Shown: piece by piece, positions 1-11,799 of the stretch
How the letters are laid out: every line of letters starts with the position of its first letter
How positions within the stretch are numbered: position 1 is the stretch's first letter
From: Oscarella lobularis
Taxonomy: Eukaryota; Porifera; Homoscleromorpha; Homosclerophorida; Oscarellidae
NCBI RefSeq assembly: GCF_947507565.1
Contig: NC_089175.1
Location: forward strand, 4,081,733 to 4,145,732
Length of the DNA: 64,000 nucleotides
Direction of reading: 5' to 3'
Translations under genes and position numbers: made by a program
Notes under the pieces: generated by a model
What the model was told of the DNA's origin: nothing
Database searches by the model: none
What the model saw: the letters and a program-made list of their open reading frames with translations, nothing else

Positions 1-302
1 CGTGCAAAGCGAGGCTACTGCAAGCGGTTTTTTTCGGGGACTTCTGATATGTGCCCGGATAGATTGCTTCATGGCCAATTCTATCAATGCTCTGAACATC
101 TATGCTCTGAACCGCGTCCTTTGTGTAGTCAAAAACAGTGGCGCTTCATACAGTGTCTTCCTCTAAAAAGTGAATTATCACGTGAGCCCGGCGACAATTC
201 TACTAATTAGAATTATGTGATTCCAAAAACTCGTCATTTGCATATGCATATGTTGAAGACTCACGTGTGAGCGCAATCAGATATGCATGTGTGGAAACTT
301 TC

Positions 303-415
303 AGCCAATCATTGGTAGGCAGAGTGCGCAAATCTATTGGGTTTCACGTGAGCTTCAGACTTGAACGCCCCTTCGTTTTCTCATTCTGCTCTGGCAACGG
401 ACAACTAACGACGCC
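303..415 (+). promoter_or_regulatory. conserved upstream block of VWA7-like gene copy 1
   Basis: The flank just upstream of the first VWA7-like start carries CCAAT (305-309), a palindromic E-box CACGTG (345-350) and the block CGCCCCTT before the start codon at 416. The same three elements in the same order occur upstream of copy 2 (CCAAT 9507-9511, CACGTG 9538-9543, start 9628), while the sequence between has diverged. That conservation is seen directly; a promoter role is inference. No clear TATA box is visible. Confidence 0.4.
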
Positions 416-3400
416 ATGAAGCTAGTTCTACTGGGAATCGTCTTCTTGGGTCTGGCAGTGAAATCTCAGGGATTTAATCCTACCTACCCTTTGAAAGTTG
501 GCGCCTATATTATCAAATCACTACTTTCTCCTCTGCCATCGTGGCAGTGGTACCTTGCAGACAGAACGCATGAAGAAATGACGGAAACGGCACTAATACA
601 GGTCGCTATAGCAGCTCTCAAAGAGAAATATAAGCATGACCCAGGCAAATATGACGGCGTCACGGACCTTGATAAGATCGTCAAATTAGCACAAGGCTCA
701 TCGGCGGTAAGCGACGACTTTCGACGCGTCGTGACGGCAATACAGAAGGCAAATGCGAACGTGGACAACAAGCCATTGCAGCTGGTATCCGCCGCCCATT
801 TCGACGCGGAGACAATCGTTGAAGGAAACGACTTACTCCTCCAACGTTTCAAGTCAGCCACGAATTGCATCTATAGCGGGAGTTACGACAAGGCGCGCGA
901 GTCGGTTGGCCAGCTACTGCACGGCTTACAGGACTTCTACAGTCACACGAATTGGATTGAGATGCACCATGATGAGCCAAACCCTCGTTTGGCGACACTG
1001 AAGCATGCCAAATTGGAGCCCAAAGACGTCGCTTCGCCGTGCTCTCCGACTTGCGTCAATTGCAAAACGGCTCCGAAGGAGTCTCGGTGGGACTATTTCA
1101 ACGTAGTCAAAGCCCTATTTACGTGCAAGAACAACATAGATATAATCAATCCGGATGATCGCGGGTTTACGCCTTTGACAAGCGGATACTATCACAGTCT
1201 CTTAGACGGTGTGCAACACCCAGCGAAGCCCGGGGCGTCTTTGCTGCGTGGGGATGGTGCTGATGAACGTGGAAAATGCAGTCACGGCGGTTTTTTTGAC
1301 ACGTCTTCTGGGTTACAAGCTAAAGGAGGAATCAACAAAGACTCGAGCGTGGAGTATCTCTCGCCTCATCATTACTTGCACGAAAAGGCTGCTCGTGTAG
1401 CTACCATGGCGACGATTGACTTCCTCAACGATCTTCGCGAGAGCGTTGGCGTTGACAATTTTTTGAAGTTTCTCGGTCTCTATCAAGCTTCCTCATTTAC
1501 TATTGTCCTTGACACGACCGCCAGTATGGCAGCGGAGATACAGAGCATTTTGAGCAAATTTGACGGCATTGTCCAAGCGCAGGACGACTACGTCCTGATT
1601 CCCTTCAATAAGGCCTGTAAGTGTCGAGTGTAGGCAATATAGGTAATAACTGATTTTGTTTTGCAGGTGCCGGTCCGGTATATCGGAGTCACAGCAAAAA
1701 CGAGTTTAGAGAGAAGCTTGTATCAATCAGCCAAAGTGATTTGGCTATAGAAAACGGTTGCTTTGGAGGCAAGGCTAGAGCAGGCGATACTGCTCCCAAA
1801 GAGAAGGCGATAAGCGGTTTGATTCTCGCTCTTCAGACAAGCGGACTCGGATCAGTGGTGTACGTTGTCACCGACAGCGACGCCATTGATACAGACAGTT
1901 ACCCGGAAGCGTCGCTTCTGGTGGAACGCAAACGAATCAACGTCGTCTTTATTCGGAGCAGGGATAACAAACCGCCCGGAAGCAAGAGACGACGGCGACG
2001 AGATACTGCTGTCGACCACGATAACGTTTATGCAAAGCTGGCTGAAGAATCGGGAGGTCAAGTAATTATACCGGATAAAGATGACGACGTCGGAAACGTT
2101 CTCTCTCTCACTTCGTCGCTGTCTAAAGCTTCCGACTCAACACTTCTATTATATGAAGAGAAGTCTCCTACCGGTGTAAGAGGACGCAATCTGACTCTAA
2201 ACATAGACCAATTCGTTAGCTCAGTAACCATCAGTCTTTCTGGAGAAAATCCTGAGATTAATTTGTATTATCCAAGCGGAAAGAGTCTTCCTTCTTATGT
2301 AGCGCTGAGTCTGACAGATGATATAAGAAAGCTGGAGTGGCCTATCAGTGGAGCCTGGACATTAAACGTGCAAAGCACAGACGAGTATGACGTGCTCGTC
2401 AAAGGGACATCTTCTCTTGACTTTCAATACACGCTCGTCAAGCCCGTAGAAACTCGTCATTCCGGATTCTTTCCAGTACCCGAAAAGCCCAAAATCGGTT
2501 AGAAATGCCTTGATAGAAATGTTCTTGATGTGTTACGACCCTTTTTGTTTAGGGGATGCTGTCTTTATTGAACTCACTGTAACCGGTCTCACAAATGAAA
2601 CAGTCGTCGATGAAGTTCAGCTTCTTCTCATGACAGATCGCCAAGTGAAGGAGCGACGTCCACTAGTTGCCGTTGCCAACGAAACGGCATTGTTCATAAC
2701 CGAAACGAATATAACGATTCTTGAAGAGCCTTTTCAGATAATTCTTGTTGGTCATTACGGCGCGACGATGTTCACTCGCGTTGCCAGGACGCCGATCATG
2801 CCCGTTGCTTTTGAGCTGACTCTTCAAGACGGCGATTTGGTTATGCGACAAGGAGAGACTAAAACATTAGAGTTTTTGGTGGAACGAGGAAACGTCGGAG
2901 GAGAGTCGGTGGCTGATATTGCCGTTCAAAATGATCTGGGTTTTGCCGTGAAAGTAAGAAACGATAGATTCAATATTGATCCTGGCGAGTCTCATCGTTT
3001 TTTTGTGGATGTCACGGTGCCTGTCTGCTTTCCAGAAAGCGCTACCAACACGTTCACTGTAACGGCCACTTTGACAATTGGTAAACGCCAAGAATTAGTC
3101 GATTCCGTGCTGTTTGATGTACTCGTCGACTCGGAGGTACAGTGCTATATATTTACATTGCCGAAAATCTTTACGTAGTGCTAGAGGCTTTCTAAAGAAT
3201 TCTCGTGTACACGCTGTTAGTTGACAATGCAGGTGGTACACTGTATTTGCTCTCTAGTCCTACGTTTTCCATATCTTTTCAGACTGAATATTGGATTGAG
3301 CTATATGTCTCTTTTTTTTCTTGCAGTTTGTTGATCGTACGGCTCCAGTGTGTTTCCTCAATACTGTTTCAGCGACAGACTGCTCAAGTGTTCCTCTCCC

Positions 3401-4146
3401 CTTGTGCAGTGTCTACTGGTCGGCTACACTTTCCGTCATAGATAATTCTTCCTCAATTGTGACTGCTGAAGTCACTGACGTAGAACCTTCGAACAATGCA
3501 GCGACGATTTCCTCTCGGAATTTGCCGCTTGCACGCAACGAGTTTTCCTTAGTGAATGTCACGGCAAGCTGCTGCGTGAACTCAGTCACGCTAAAGTTCA
3601 AGGACGGCTTCAACTCTGTAGAATGTGCGGTACATCGAAACGACGTTCCCAAGTCCCGCTGCAGACAGTGCCTAAACGGCGGAAGATGCAACACCAAAAC
3701 GCAAACGTGCCAATGCATCGGAGGCTACTTTGGCAACCAATGTGAAAAAGGTAAGGGAGATTAATTAAATGAGCGGGTGCTTTTTTAAAGAGTTTAACTC
3801 TCTGACAGCTGGCTGCAATGCTCTGCCTGCTCCAGCTAATGGCTACGTGATCGATTCTGGTGTTGGCAGTATCAACAAATCGGTAGGCATATTCTGCAAC
3901 AAAGGATACGTTCACTCAGGCAAGACTGCGTCGACTTGCTGTCCTTTTGGCTGGACAGATTCCAGCGCTTGGTGCATTGCGGATCCTGATGGTGACTGGA
4001 CAGCAAAAGTCTGACTCTTTATAAAAGTTCGTTTTGTTTTAGGTACATGTATTGGCCGTGGCCACACTGCTAGTGCAACGGTTGCTCTCATCTTCGCGTT
4101 GGCCGCGAGCGCGTTCCTTTCGAATATGGGAGGCAATCTTGTCTAA
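416..4146 (+). CDS. VWA7-like secreted or membrane-tethered protein, copy 1 (intact)
   Basis: Six exons: 416-1616, 1667-2497, 2553-3136, 3327-3750, 3809-3991, 4043-4146, totalling 3327 nt (1108 codons plus stop) with no internal stop. Residues 1-19 form a signal peptide (MKLVLLGIVFLGLAVKSQG). Residues about 50-200 match the N-terminal region of von Willebrand factor A domain-containing protein 7, including HEEMTETAL and LHGLQDFYSHTNW. A VWA domain starts near residue 360 with the metal-site motif DTTASM. Beta-rich domains follow, then an EGF-like module (CLNGGRCNTKTQTCQC, near residue 990), a short cysteine-rich Sushi/CCP-like module (residues 1014-1074) and a hydrophobic C-terminus (ATVALIFALAASAFL) ending soon afterwards, which suggests a GPI signal or terminal anchor. 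It converges on the SRCR copy at 4402. The role is unknown; extracellular adhesion or recognition is inferred. Exon joins are supported by the two paralogous copies, which share the same splice sites. Confidence 0.85.
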
Positions 4147-4401
4147 ACGATCGCAAACTTTTTCTTGTCCTTCCTGCTTCGTTTGCTGCCGACGTATTGT
4201 AGTAAGTCACGCGATATCTTTTGCTATGTGTTCGTTTTTCTTGTTCTTTCGTGTCTGTAACGCCTGGTTGCAAGTCATGCTATGAAATCAACTTGGCCTA
4301 GTTCTACTCTAGAGTATAGTAGACAACGTCTATAGCGGGAAAAAGAAGAAATTCTACACGGACGAAATACTCACGTTTCAATGTTCACCCATCATGCAAG
4401 C

Positions 4402-5906
4402 CTATTCTGAGGTATTATTCTCTTGAAATTTCAAATCTTCTGTGTTTTCTGTCTTGCCAGACTGCCCAGCCACCGATTGAAAGGCGACAGACGTGATTGC
4501 ATAAGGAGTAACCATGTTTTCAGCAGAAAGAAAGCTATTGGGAGAAGATTCTCCTGTAGCAAGCTTCACTTGGTTGCAAGTTTTGCCTTGAGAACATCCT
4601 GATTTGTTCAGACTCGACGCCATAAAGTTCATCGACACATAGTCAGAGTACCTTTCACTTTTCCTCTCGTTTTCCCGAAGCGTCACCGGCATCGAATTTT
4701 CCTGCTCACTACGCCGACGATCCGGACGACGACGACGATGCTTTGATATGAAGAAAAGTGCAACGGAGACAACGACGACGATGGCGACGCACGCAACCGC
4801 GATGACGACAACAAGAAAGTGCCTCGTCTTCTTCGTCTTGGTCAGGCTAGTACTTTGACTTTGAGTGTACACGTATGTCGTTCTTGCTGGTTGACTAGTG
4901 GGAGGCATTCTTTCTGGCTGACTAGTGGGACTCGTACTAGTCCTGTTTCTGCTCATCGTCTCGGTACGTAAGGTTGGGCTCAATGAGATAGTCGTGGCTG
5001 TTAACTTTGTAGATTGACTGGTGCTATTCTGGACGACTCTCTCTGTTGGCCTTGCAAGTACGGTATCTGCTGCACGATTGTTTCCACACGAAACCGTAGC
5101 TATGTTTTTTCTTTGACAGAACGAGCCGTTTTTCCACGGCGACGAGCTGCAGTTTTCCAGCCGCCTTTCCGCACCGCTGCATTTGACTTCCGACACCCAA
5201 ACAACATTCTGAATGCTCGATTGGGACGTATTCGTCTGAGACGACTCCAACGCGTTCTTGTAATTCAGCTGACGGCAAACGACGCGAGCATCGGCAGCCG
5301 TCCAATTGGCGTCGCATACAGTTCCCCATTGGCGTCGTGGAAAATCTCAACAATGCCTTTGCTTATTTGTCCAGCTGCTCGGTTCAGTCTGACAGTAGGA
5401 GCCTCTAGAAGAAACTGTTTCAAGGAAGGAATGTAGACAAAAGAGAGATCTTACGGCAAGTCAATCCTTCTATATGGAACATCACAGCGCAGTAATAATC
5501 GTCTATTCTCCGTCCTTCTTTAGGGCACTCTTCAATTCGGCGTTCGTTTCCTCTGCATCGGGTGCAATATAGCCAAAAACGTCCATCATCCCTCTGGCTA
5601 GGTCTAAACGTGGATTGTCTACCGCCATCGCTTTCGAGAGCTATTGCCGTCGAACCAGGAAAACCGAGCTGGCGGCACGCCACATCCGCGTTTGCCGTCG
5701 TCCAACCGTAGTCGCAGAAAAACCACCAGGACGAATCGTGAAACAGCTCCAGGCGTCCTTCGTAGGGTGACCGAGCGGGACGATCGACGAGTCGCAAAGT
5801 GCTTCCTCGAATCAGCAATCCTACTGGATCTGGAGAAAATATATTGAATGCAGTCACGGTTAGAAATAATTTGCTTCTTTACCGCATTCAACGTAAGCCA
5901 GTTCTT
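4402..5906 (-). pseudogene. SRCR transmembrane receptor, copy A (5'-truncated, frameshifted)
   Basis: Paralogue of the intact SRCR gene at 43222-46434. Exon remnants are 5883-5906 (last 24 nt of the first SRCR exon), 5455-5829 (second SRCR domain, with the motif VACRQLGFPGSTA) and 4402-5404 (third SRCR, short Ser/Thr stalk, membrane segment HFLVVVIAVACVAIVVVVSV and a cytoplasmic tail with YSDYVSMNF). The signal-peptide exon and nearly all of the first SRCR domain are missing: identity to copy B stops abruptly at 5906/5907. A one-base deletion at about 5332 (GGCG against GGCCG in copy B) breaks the third SRCR frame. The stalk has only two or three TSQPER-type repeats, against roughly fifty in copy B. 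It is tail-to-tail with VWA7 copy 1. Called a pseudogene because it has two independent lesions. Confidence 0.8.
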
Positions 5907-6208
5907 AATTGCATCTGGGTTTAGATCGTCGTATCACGTCTGTTGCCGAGATCATTCGCAACGAGTGGCGAAATACTTTTAGAGCAATCGAACCACCTTT
6001 TAGAGACGGAGAGTACTTCGTTCAAAAAGTCCAAGCCGAAGAACGCAGCGATGGTGACAGCGACATTCGTTCAGCGGTTCGCTGTCTGAAACGGTGGACT
6101 GAAGAAAATCCTAACGAATGTTTCCTGGAAGCAGTGCTTGACGCTGCTAATGCAGCTGAAGTGGGGCAGGATCTTATAGACCAGCTTCACGATTTCAAGT
6201 CATTGTAG
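5907..6208 (+). pseudogene. orphan Death-domain exon (last exon of an Ig-Death receptor paralogue)
   Basis: From 5907 the sequence matches the end of intron 7 and the last exon of the receptor gene at 6641-8795. The acceptor is at 5923-5924 and the open frame runs from 5925 to TAG at 6206-6208. It encodes a death-fold domain with SVAEIIRNEW, AVRCLKRWTEENP and FLEAVLDAANAAE, closely similar to the neighbouring gene. All upstream exons are absent; the SRCR copy A fragment begins at the breakpoint in the opposite orientation. The exon itself is undamaged, so it is a truncated remnant rather than an eroded one. I see no start codon context or promoter for it. Confidence 0.7.
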
Positions 6209-6640
6209 GCTGGAGGAAAGAGGTGAAACGATTCTTGAAGGTTTCTGCCAGTGTGCTCCCCCACATTAGTTAGCAATATGGGAGGCGTTCTGGAAGAATG
6301 TCACTCAAATTACAGCTGCATGAAGATGGTCTTCGTTGCTCCGCCTACGCGGGGACTTTCCCTTAATTGTCGTTTCTCATTATTTCTGAATTTCAGAGCT
6401 TTCTCTTCTACGGGGATTCGAAGCAGCACGCGCCTGTTTTGTTTGCCGACAGCTACAGACTACAGTAGAAAATCTGCTGACGTACGTAACGTATGATGTA
6501 ATCATAGTATCCCGGAAAAGGTCTTTTTGGGGCGCCGTTACGTTCAGTGGCCGCTGTTCTTCCTCCTCCTCCTCCTTGTCCCGCTGCCGCTTGACCTCCT
6601 GGCCAAGCGGTGGGACTGAAACTGCAGTGCGCCTGCAACG
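6209..6640. other. intergenic spacer before the Ig-Death receptor
   Basis: No convincing gene. The first part (to about 6430) is diverged but recognisably related to the 3' flank of the Ig-Death gene at about 8950-9080 (shared GGCGTTCTGGAAGA), as expected if a whole receptor gene was duplicated. A short (TCC)n tract lies near 6560-6580. The promoter of the gene starting at 6641 should lie here, but no core element is obvious. Confidence 0.5.
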
Positions 6641-8795
6641 ATGGTCTTCATACGAATCGTCTGTGTTCTTTTGAGTACGAAAGCCATATAGGCTCAAACA
6701 GCCATTAGACGCACAGAGTTTGAGTTTTTCATGCATGCAGGTCTCCTTTCGCTGACCGAAGGAAAACTAATGAGCAACATCGCTATTAACGGTCGACGAC
6801 AATACCTTGTATCCAGTCTGCCGACGCCTACAAACTTCTTGAACTGCAGCGGCTGGTACACCGACAGCCGTCGGAGAGGCCTGGCGATTCACCTGACACT
6901 GTTATATAATTCGACTTCCGCGGACATCACAAAAAACGATGCTCTCGGCCTCTACACCTATAAGTGCTCGGATGAAAAGCTAGAGGACGGCGAAATTGTC
7001 CCCGTTTCAAGCGCCTACTGTCTGTTTGGGGGGATTGATAAAATAAAAAGTAAGGCGTTTTCTGGCAAATATGATTGTTCTGTTGTCAGCGCGGACGGTT
7101 CAACTCCAGCACCAAGCACAATATTAGTCAAAGAATATGGTAAGGCATTGACGTCGTGTGTATGGTATGATTTGCACGTTGATTGATCTAGACAAAGAAA
7201 TCTTGGTTAATGTGTCGCAGTTTCCACCATCCGGAGTAGTTGACGAAGGCAAACCTTTGACCTTGTCGTGTGAGATCAATCGTCAGTCGTATCGTTCTCC
7301 GCTGAAACTTGAGTGGAGACGAAATGGCGACACAGCGGTCGATTCACAATGGCTTTCTGATTCGATTATGCCATCATATGTTTACAAAAAAACGGCAATA
7401 CCGGAAGATGCGGGTCTATACGAATGCGTGGTCACTTCCAAAGGTGCCGTCATTGACACTTTGAAAGCAAATCAAAGCGTAGTGATAAATTGTAAGTGGG
7501 TTTTTCATGGAAAACTCTCTCTGCATTCTTACCTGTGCTTTAGACGCTCCTCGCACATCATTTTATTCCGCGCCATTTTTGAACAAAATGGGCGAGGTAC
7601 ACATTCCATACTTTGCAACCAACACCTTCAATTGCTCCGCTGACGGACATCCTGAGCCAGACGTGTCTATATCGCTCAATAAAAGAACTCTGAAAGACGT
7701 GAAAGAGAATAGAGGGCCCGGGAACACAGTCATTATATCCAAACAGTGGGAAGCAACTTCACGTGAGACCCAAGATTTCTGTTGCCAAGCATCTAACAAA
7801 AACGGTCATGCAAAAGAGAAGTGTATTAGAGCTATAATCGAAGGTATTTCACTTTATTATATATCAGCACAAGGTTGACTATTTTTCCCCTATGTTGTAG
7901 TGCCCAGCATATCCTTCTTTGGCGTAGAGAATGCGACACACGGCTGTCCTGTTGAAATGAATGCTACACTTCTATGCAAGGCAGTTGGAACGTCCGCTCC
8001 AATATCGGTCACTATTTCTGATCCACAAGACGCGGTTGTTGCCAAGAGTCAAACTCAAGCCAACTACACGTTTACGCCAGATTCTAAAAGGGGTCCTTAC
8101 ACATGCACGGCGAGCAATAATGATGCCTACATTGTCAGCAAGAAACACCATGTCTGTTCCACGAGTAAGCTGGCAATATTTTTTACTGCGTTTAGTTTAA
8201 TACGTTTTTGGTTTTGCTCTCTCAAAGGCTTGAAATTGAGTATAATTATACCGATAGGAATTGCTGTAGGCATCGCCACTGTCATGATCATAGCCTTCGT
8301 TGTTTATCGACGAATTCGGTATGATTTTCTTTTCTGATCCTCTGTCTGAGCAATTTTTTATTAGGCGCTATAAGCAAGCTGAACCAAAGGAAACAGATCG
8401 TTTGATTTATCCAGGAGCTAGAGAAAGACCTGGGAAAAAGGCTACGCCTCCAACAGGTGTTGAGCTTGATGATCACTACAGTATGTTTTCTATAATTTCA
8501 GCTGGGTTTAGATCGTCTTATCAACTCTGTTGCCGAGATCGTTTGCAAAGAGTGGCTAGATACTTTTAGAGCGATTGAACCATCTTTTAGAGAAGGAGAA
8601 TACTTCCTTCAAAAGGTCCAAGCAGAAGAACGTAGCGATGGTGACGATGACGGTGACATTCGTTCAGCGGTTCGCTGTCTGAAACGATGGACTGAGGAAA
8701 ATCCGGATGCCAGTTTTCTGGAAGCAGTGCACGAAGCTGCAATTGCTGCTGAAGTGGGACACGATGCTGTACATCAACTGTGTGGTCTCATCTGA
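6641..8795 (+). CDS. Ig-like / transmembrane / Death-domain receptor
   Basis: Eight exons: 6641-6674, 6741-7139, 7192-7491, 7544-7843, 7901-8164, 8228-8318, 8365-8480, 8512-8795, totalling 1788 nt (595 codons plus stop) with all phases consistent. The start is chosen because joining exons 1 and 2 makes a signal peptide (MVFIRIVCVLLSLLSLTEG). Four Ig-type modules follow, about one per exon. Cys and Y-x-C signatures include GKYDC, LTLSC...AGLYEC, FNCSADGHPEP...DFCCQAS and LLCKAV...GPYTC. Residues about 437-458 form a membrane helix (SIIIPIGIAVGIATVMIIAF) followed by YRRIR. The cytoplasmic C-terminus (about 505-590) has death-fold features: KEWLDTFRAI and AVRCLKRWTEENPDASFLEA. Family knowledge: Ig-type receptors with intracellular Death domains (UNC5 group) exist, but UNC5 also has thrombospondin and ZU5 domains, which are absent here. 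Ligand unknown; cell-surface recognition coupled to death-fold signalling is inference. Confidence 0.75.
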
Positions 8796-9282
8796 CATCA
8801 AGGCGACTTAGTCATCTTCTGCACCTGTAGAAAAGAGAGGTGCAGCAATGTCTCAAGTTTCCTGACTTCTTTTTCTTGTCTCTAGCAAACAGGCTGAGCA
8901 TGCACTATCTTAGTGATTTCTGCTTTTTTGCAGCAAGAGCAGTGTAGCGTGTTCACTTTAGCAATGAAACGGCGTTCTGGAAGAGTGTCCTTTCTATTAC
9001 AGCCAGCAGCACTCAGTAGACGTAAATTATTTTTGAATTTTATTTCCTGCCAATAACCCGGATTTGAAGCAAAACTACCAAGCGTTTCTACTACGATTTA
9101 GCGCTTCGACCTCGGATGTCCTGTTCCACACGTAATGAACTTACGTAATGGGACACAATAATCGACTTTTTTAACATTGGGGTCCCAGTCCGGGCCACTA
9201 TGGACGGGCCTGTGGACGAAACGGAACAGAGAACGGACGCTTGGGGTTTCTTTCGTAGATGCGACGGTAAGAAGAGTTCTGG
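8796..9282. other. intergenic spacer
   Basis: No gene recognised. The part around 8950-9080 is related to 6250-6430, the 3' flank of the other Death-domain exon. The stretch starting at 9283 is a copy of the sequence at position 1 of the window, so this spacer marks the junction between the two VWA7-SRCR duplication units. Confidence 0.5.
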
Positions 9283-9627
9283 CGTGCAAAGCGAGGCTAC
9301 TGCAAGCGGTTTTTTCTCGCTTTTCTCAGGGACTTCTGACGTGCCCGTGTTTCATGGCCAGTCCACCTCCTCGTGGGGGCGAACCCTGAACTTTCTGCGC
9401 CTTCGAACTGCATAAAGCACCTTTGACTGACTCTTTCCTAGGAAGCTTCTTCATTTGCGTAAATAATCCTTCTTTGGCTCACGCGCGAGCTTCATTAGTC
9501 ACGCAGCCAATGATCCTGCCAGGAGCAAATTAGGCTTCACGTGCTGCAAAGTTGTTTTCGAAAAACGCCCCTTGGTTTTGTCATTTTCCATTCGCTTCTG
9601 GCGTGCTGAGAACGAACAGTGGACAGC
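9283..9627 (+). promoter_or_regulatory. duplicated upstream flank of VWA7-like copy 2
   Basis: Homologous to 1-415 (shared block GCAAAGCGAGGCTACTGCAA at both). Retains CCAAT at 9507-9511 and CACGTG at 9538-9543. The gene it served is now a pseudogene. Promoter function is inferred from conserved motifs only. Confidence 0.35.
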
Positions 9628-11208
9628 ATGAAGCTGATTCAGCTGGGAATGTTTCTCTGCTTGGCGACAACGTCTTGGCAATTTCTTCCTAGCTACCGTT
9701 GGAAACTGGCCGCTAGAGCGCTGAGTCCATACCTAACGTTGAAGGCATACTTCACAACAGACGGAACCATTGTAACTCACAAAGAAATGACGGAGACGGC
9801 ACTGGTTCACGTTGCCAAGGAGTTTCTCAAAAAGAAAGATCCGCATGACCCGACGAAATACGACGGCGTTACCAACCTCGATACGATCATGAAATTAGCA
9901 TATGGCCCGTCGGCGGTGAGCGACTATTTCCGAAGCACCGTCACAGCCATACAGAATGCAAATGTGAATGTTGACTTCGATATGGATGACGTATCAGCTG
10001 CCCATTTTGACGCGGAGAACATTTACGAGGGAAATGAACAACTATTAAGGCACTTTGACTCGGCTGTCGGGTGCATCGACAACGGAAGTTATGACAAAGC
10101 GCACGAGTTGATCGGTCAGCTGCTGCACGGCTTGCAGGATTTCTACAGTCACACGAATTAGATTGAAATGAAGACTATTGATCCGAATCGTCACTTGGAT
10201 ATTGAACCGGATCGTCGCTTGGCTACGAAGAAGCATCCCAAGATAATGCCCGCGGACGTCGCTCCAAAATTGTCTCCAACCTGTGTCAACTGCGCAGATC
10301 TTTTGGATACCGTCCTTAATCCGTTGAACGCACTTTTCAAATGCGACAACAACATAAAAATAGAGAATCCGGACCACTCGGCGTTTGCGTCTCTTACTAG
10401 CGGATATTATCGCGGCCAAGACAGATCAAAACCCAGAGCGTCTACCCTGTTCGGAGGAGGTGCTGATGGCAGCGGAAAGTGCAGTCACGGCGGAGCTTTA
10501 GATACAACCTCGCTATCCGCGGCTAGAGGAGGAATTAATAAGGACTCCAACCTATATTATTTGTCACCGCACTATTATTTGCATTCAATAGCTGCTGAGG
10601 TCGCTACCGCCGCGTCGATCAACGTTCTCACGGAGCTCGGCGATACCGTTGATATCGACCATTTTCTGTCTTTTCTCGGTCTCTATCGCGGCTATTCGTT
10701 CACTATTATCCTCGACACGACAATCAGCATGATGGAGGAAATATCAAGCGTTCGGCAGGAGTTTGGCAGAATTTCCAAGGCCAACCACGACAAGTCCACC
10801 GTTCAACCCGACGAATACGTGTTGGTTCCTTTTAACCAGGCCTGTAAGTGTTGAGTCTCAGTCTATAGATTAGTTTCTGCCTAACTGCCTTTCTGCAGGC
10901 GCTGGTCCCGTTTATCGGTTTTATAGTAGCGACGACTTTGACGAGAAACTTGAATCGGTCAGCAGGCAGTTGGCTAATCAAGTCGGCTGTATTGGCGGCC
11001 AGACCAGGCTCAGCAATTTACAGCCAGGCGAGAAAGCAATAAGCGGCTTGATTCTCGCTCTTCGAACGAGTCGACCCGGATCGACTGTTTACGTCTTCAC
11101 AGACAGCGCTACTGACAAAGTTGATGCGGGCAAGTACCCAGAAGCGTCGGTTCTGATAGAAAGGAAACGAATCACCGTCTTCTTTATTCGAAGCAAGGAC
11201 AATAGCAG
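9628..11208 (+). pseudogene. VWA7-like gene copy 2, 5' half
   Basis: Exon 1 spans 9628-10843 and exon 2 begins at 10899, with the same splice positions as copy 1. It encodes a signal peptide (MKLIQLGMFLCLATTSWQ), the VWA7 N-terminal region and the start of the VWA domain (DTTISM, then VYVFTDSATDK). It carries a nonsense codon where copy 1 has Trp: FYSHTN is followed by TAG at 10159-10161 instead of TGG. Homology to copy 1 stops in mid-exon at about 11208 (around FIRSKDNS) and resumes at 40728 in the same orientation. The open frame after 11208 has no counterpart in copy 1. The remainder of the gene is annotated at 40728-42947. Confidence 0.85.
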
Positions 11209-11438
11209 GTCGAGAAAACTTCCGTGGACATATTCGATTGCAAGTAAGTGGTCTACCAAGAGAGAGAGGGAGCAAATAGAGTTTATTGTTCTAGTCCCGA
11301 TCATCGATGTGATCATCTCATCGATAGCCTTAGTGCTTGTATAGATAAAGGGGAATACAGCACTATTCCCTCTGTAGAAGTAAGGCCGTTTTTTGTGCAT
11401 ACATATGCGTGAAATAATCTCATGGTCCTGTGACGTAG

Positions 11439-11765
11439 AAACGATGTACTGAGAATAGGAATTCATTCGCTTGGATCTCCACTATGGAGCGACACGACAA
11501 ACAAAACGTCTGTATTGAGATTTATTTATCGACTTCGCGGTCTGGTCAGATCGTCCTATGCTGTGGCTCTCGTTACCATACCAACGCATCTATTTCGCGT
11601 AATCAACAAATAAAACAATGACTCTACGAGTTTAATTTATTCTACGTTTATAGGACGAAGCGTTCGTTCGACGAGTCGAGCATCTCAGCGACGTCGCAGT
11701 TCATCTGGAGTCATTTGAAGGCTCGGAAAAAGAAAAGAATCCCGTTTATAAAGACTATCACGGTG

Positions 11766-11799
<34 letters not shown>

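Noticed and set aside
5014-5436. Plus-strand frame of 140 codons opposite SRCR copy A
   Set aside because: Antisense shadow of SRCR exons; the same shadow appears opposite copy B.
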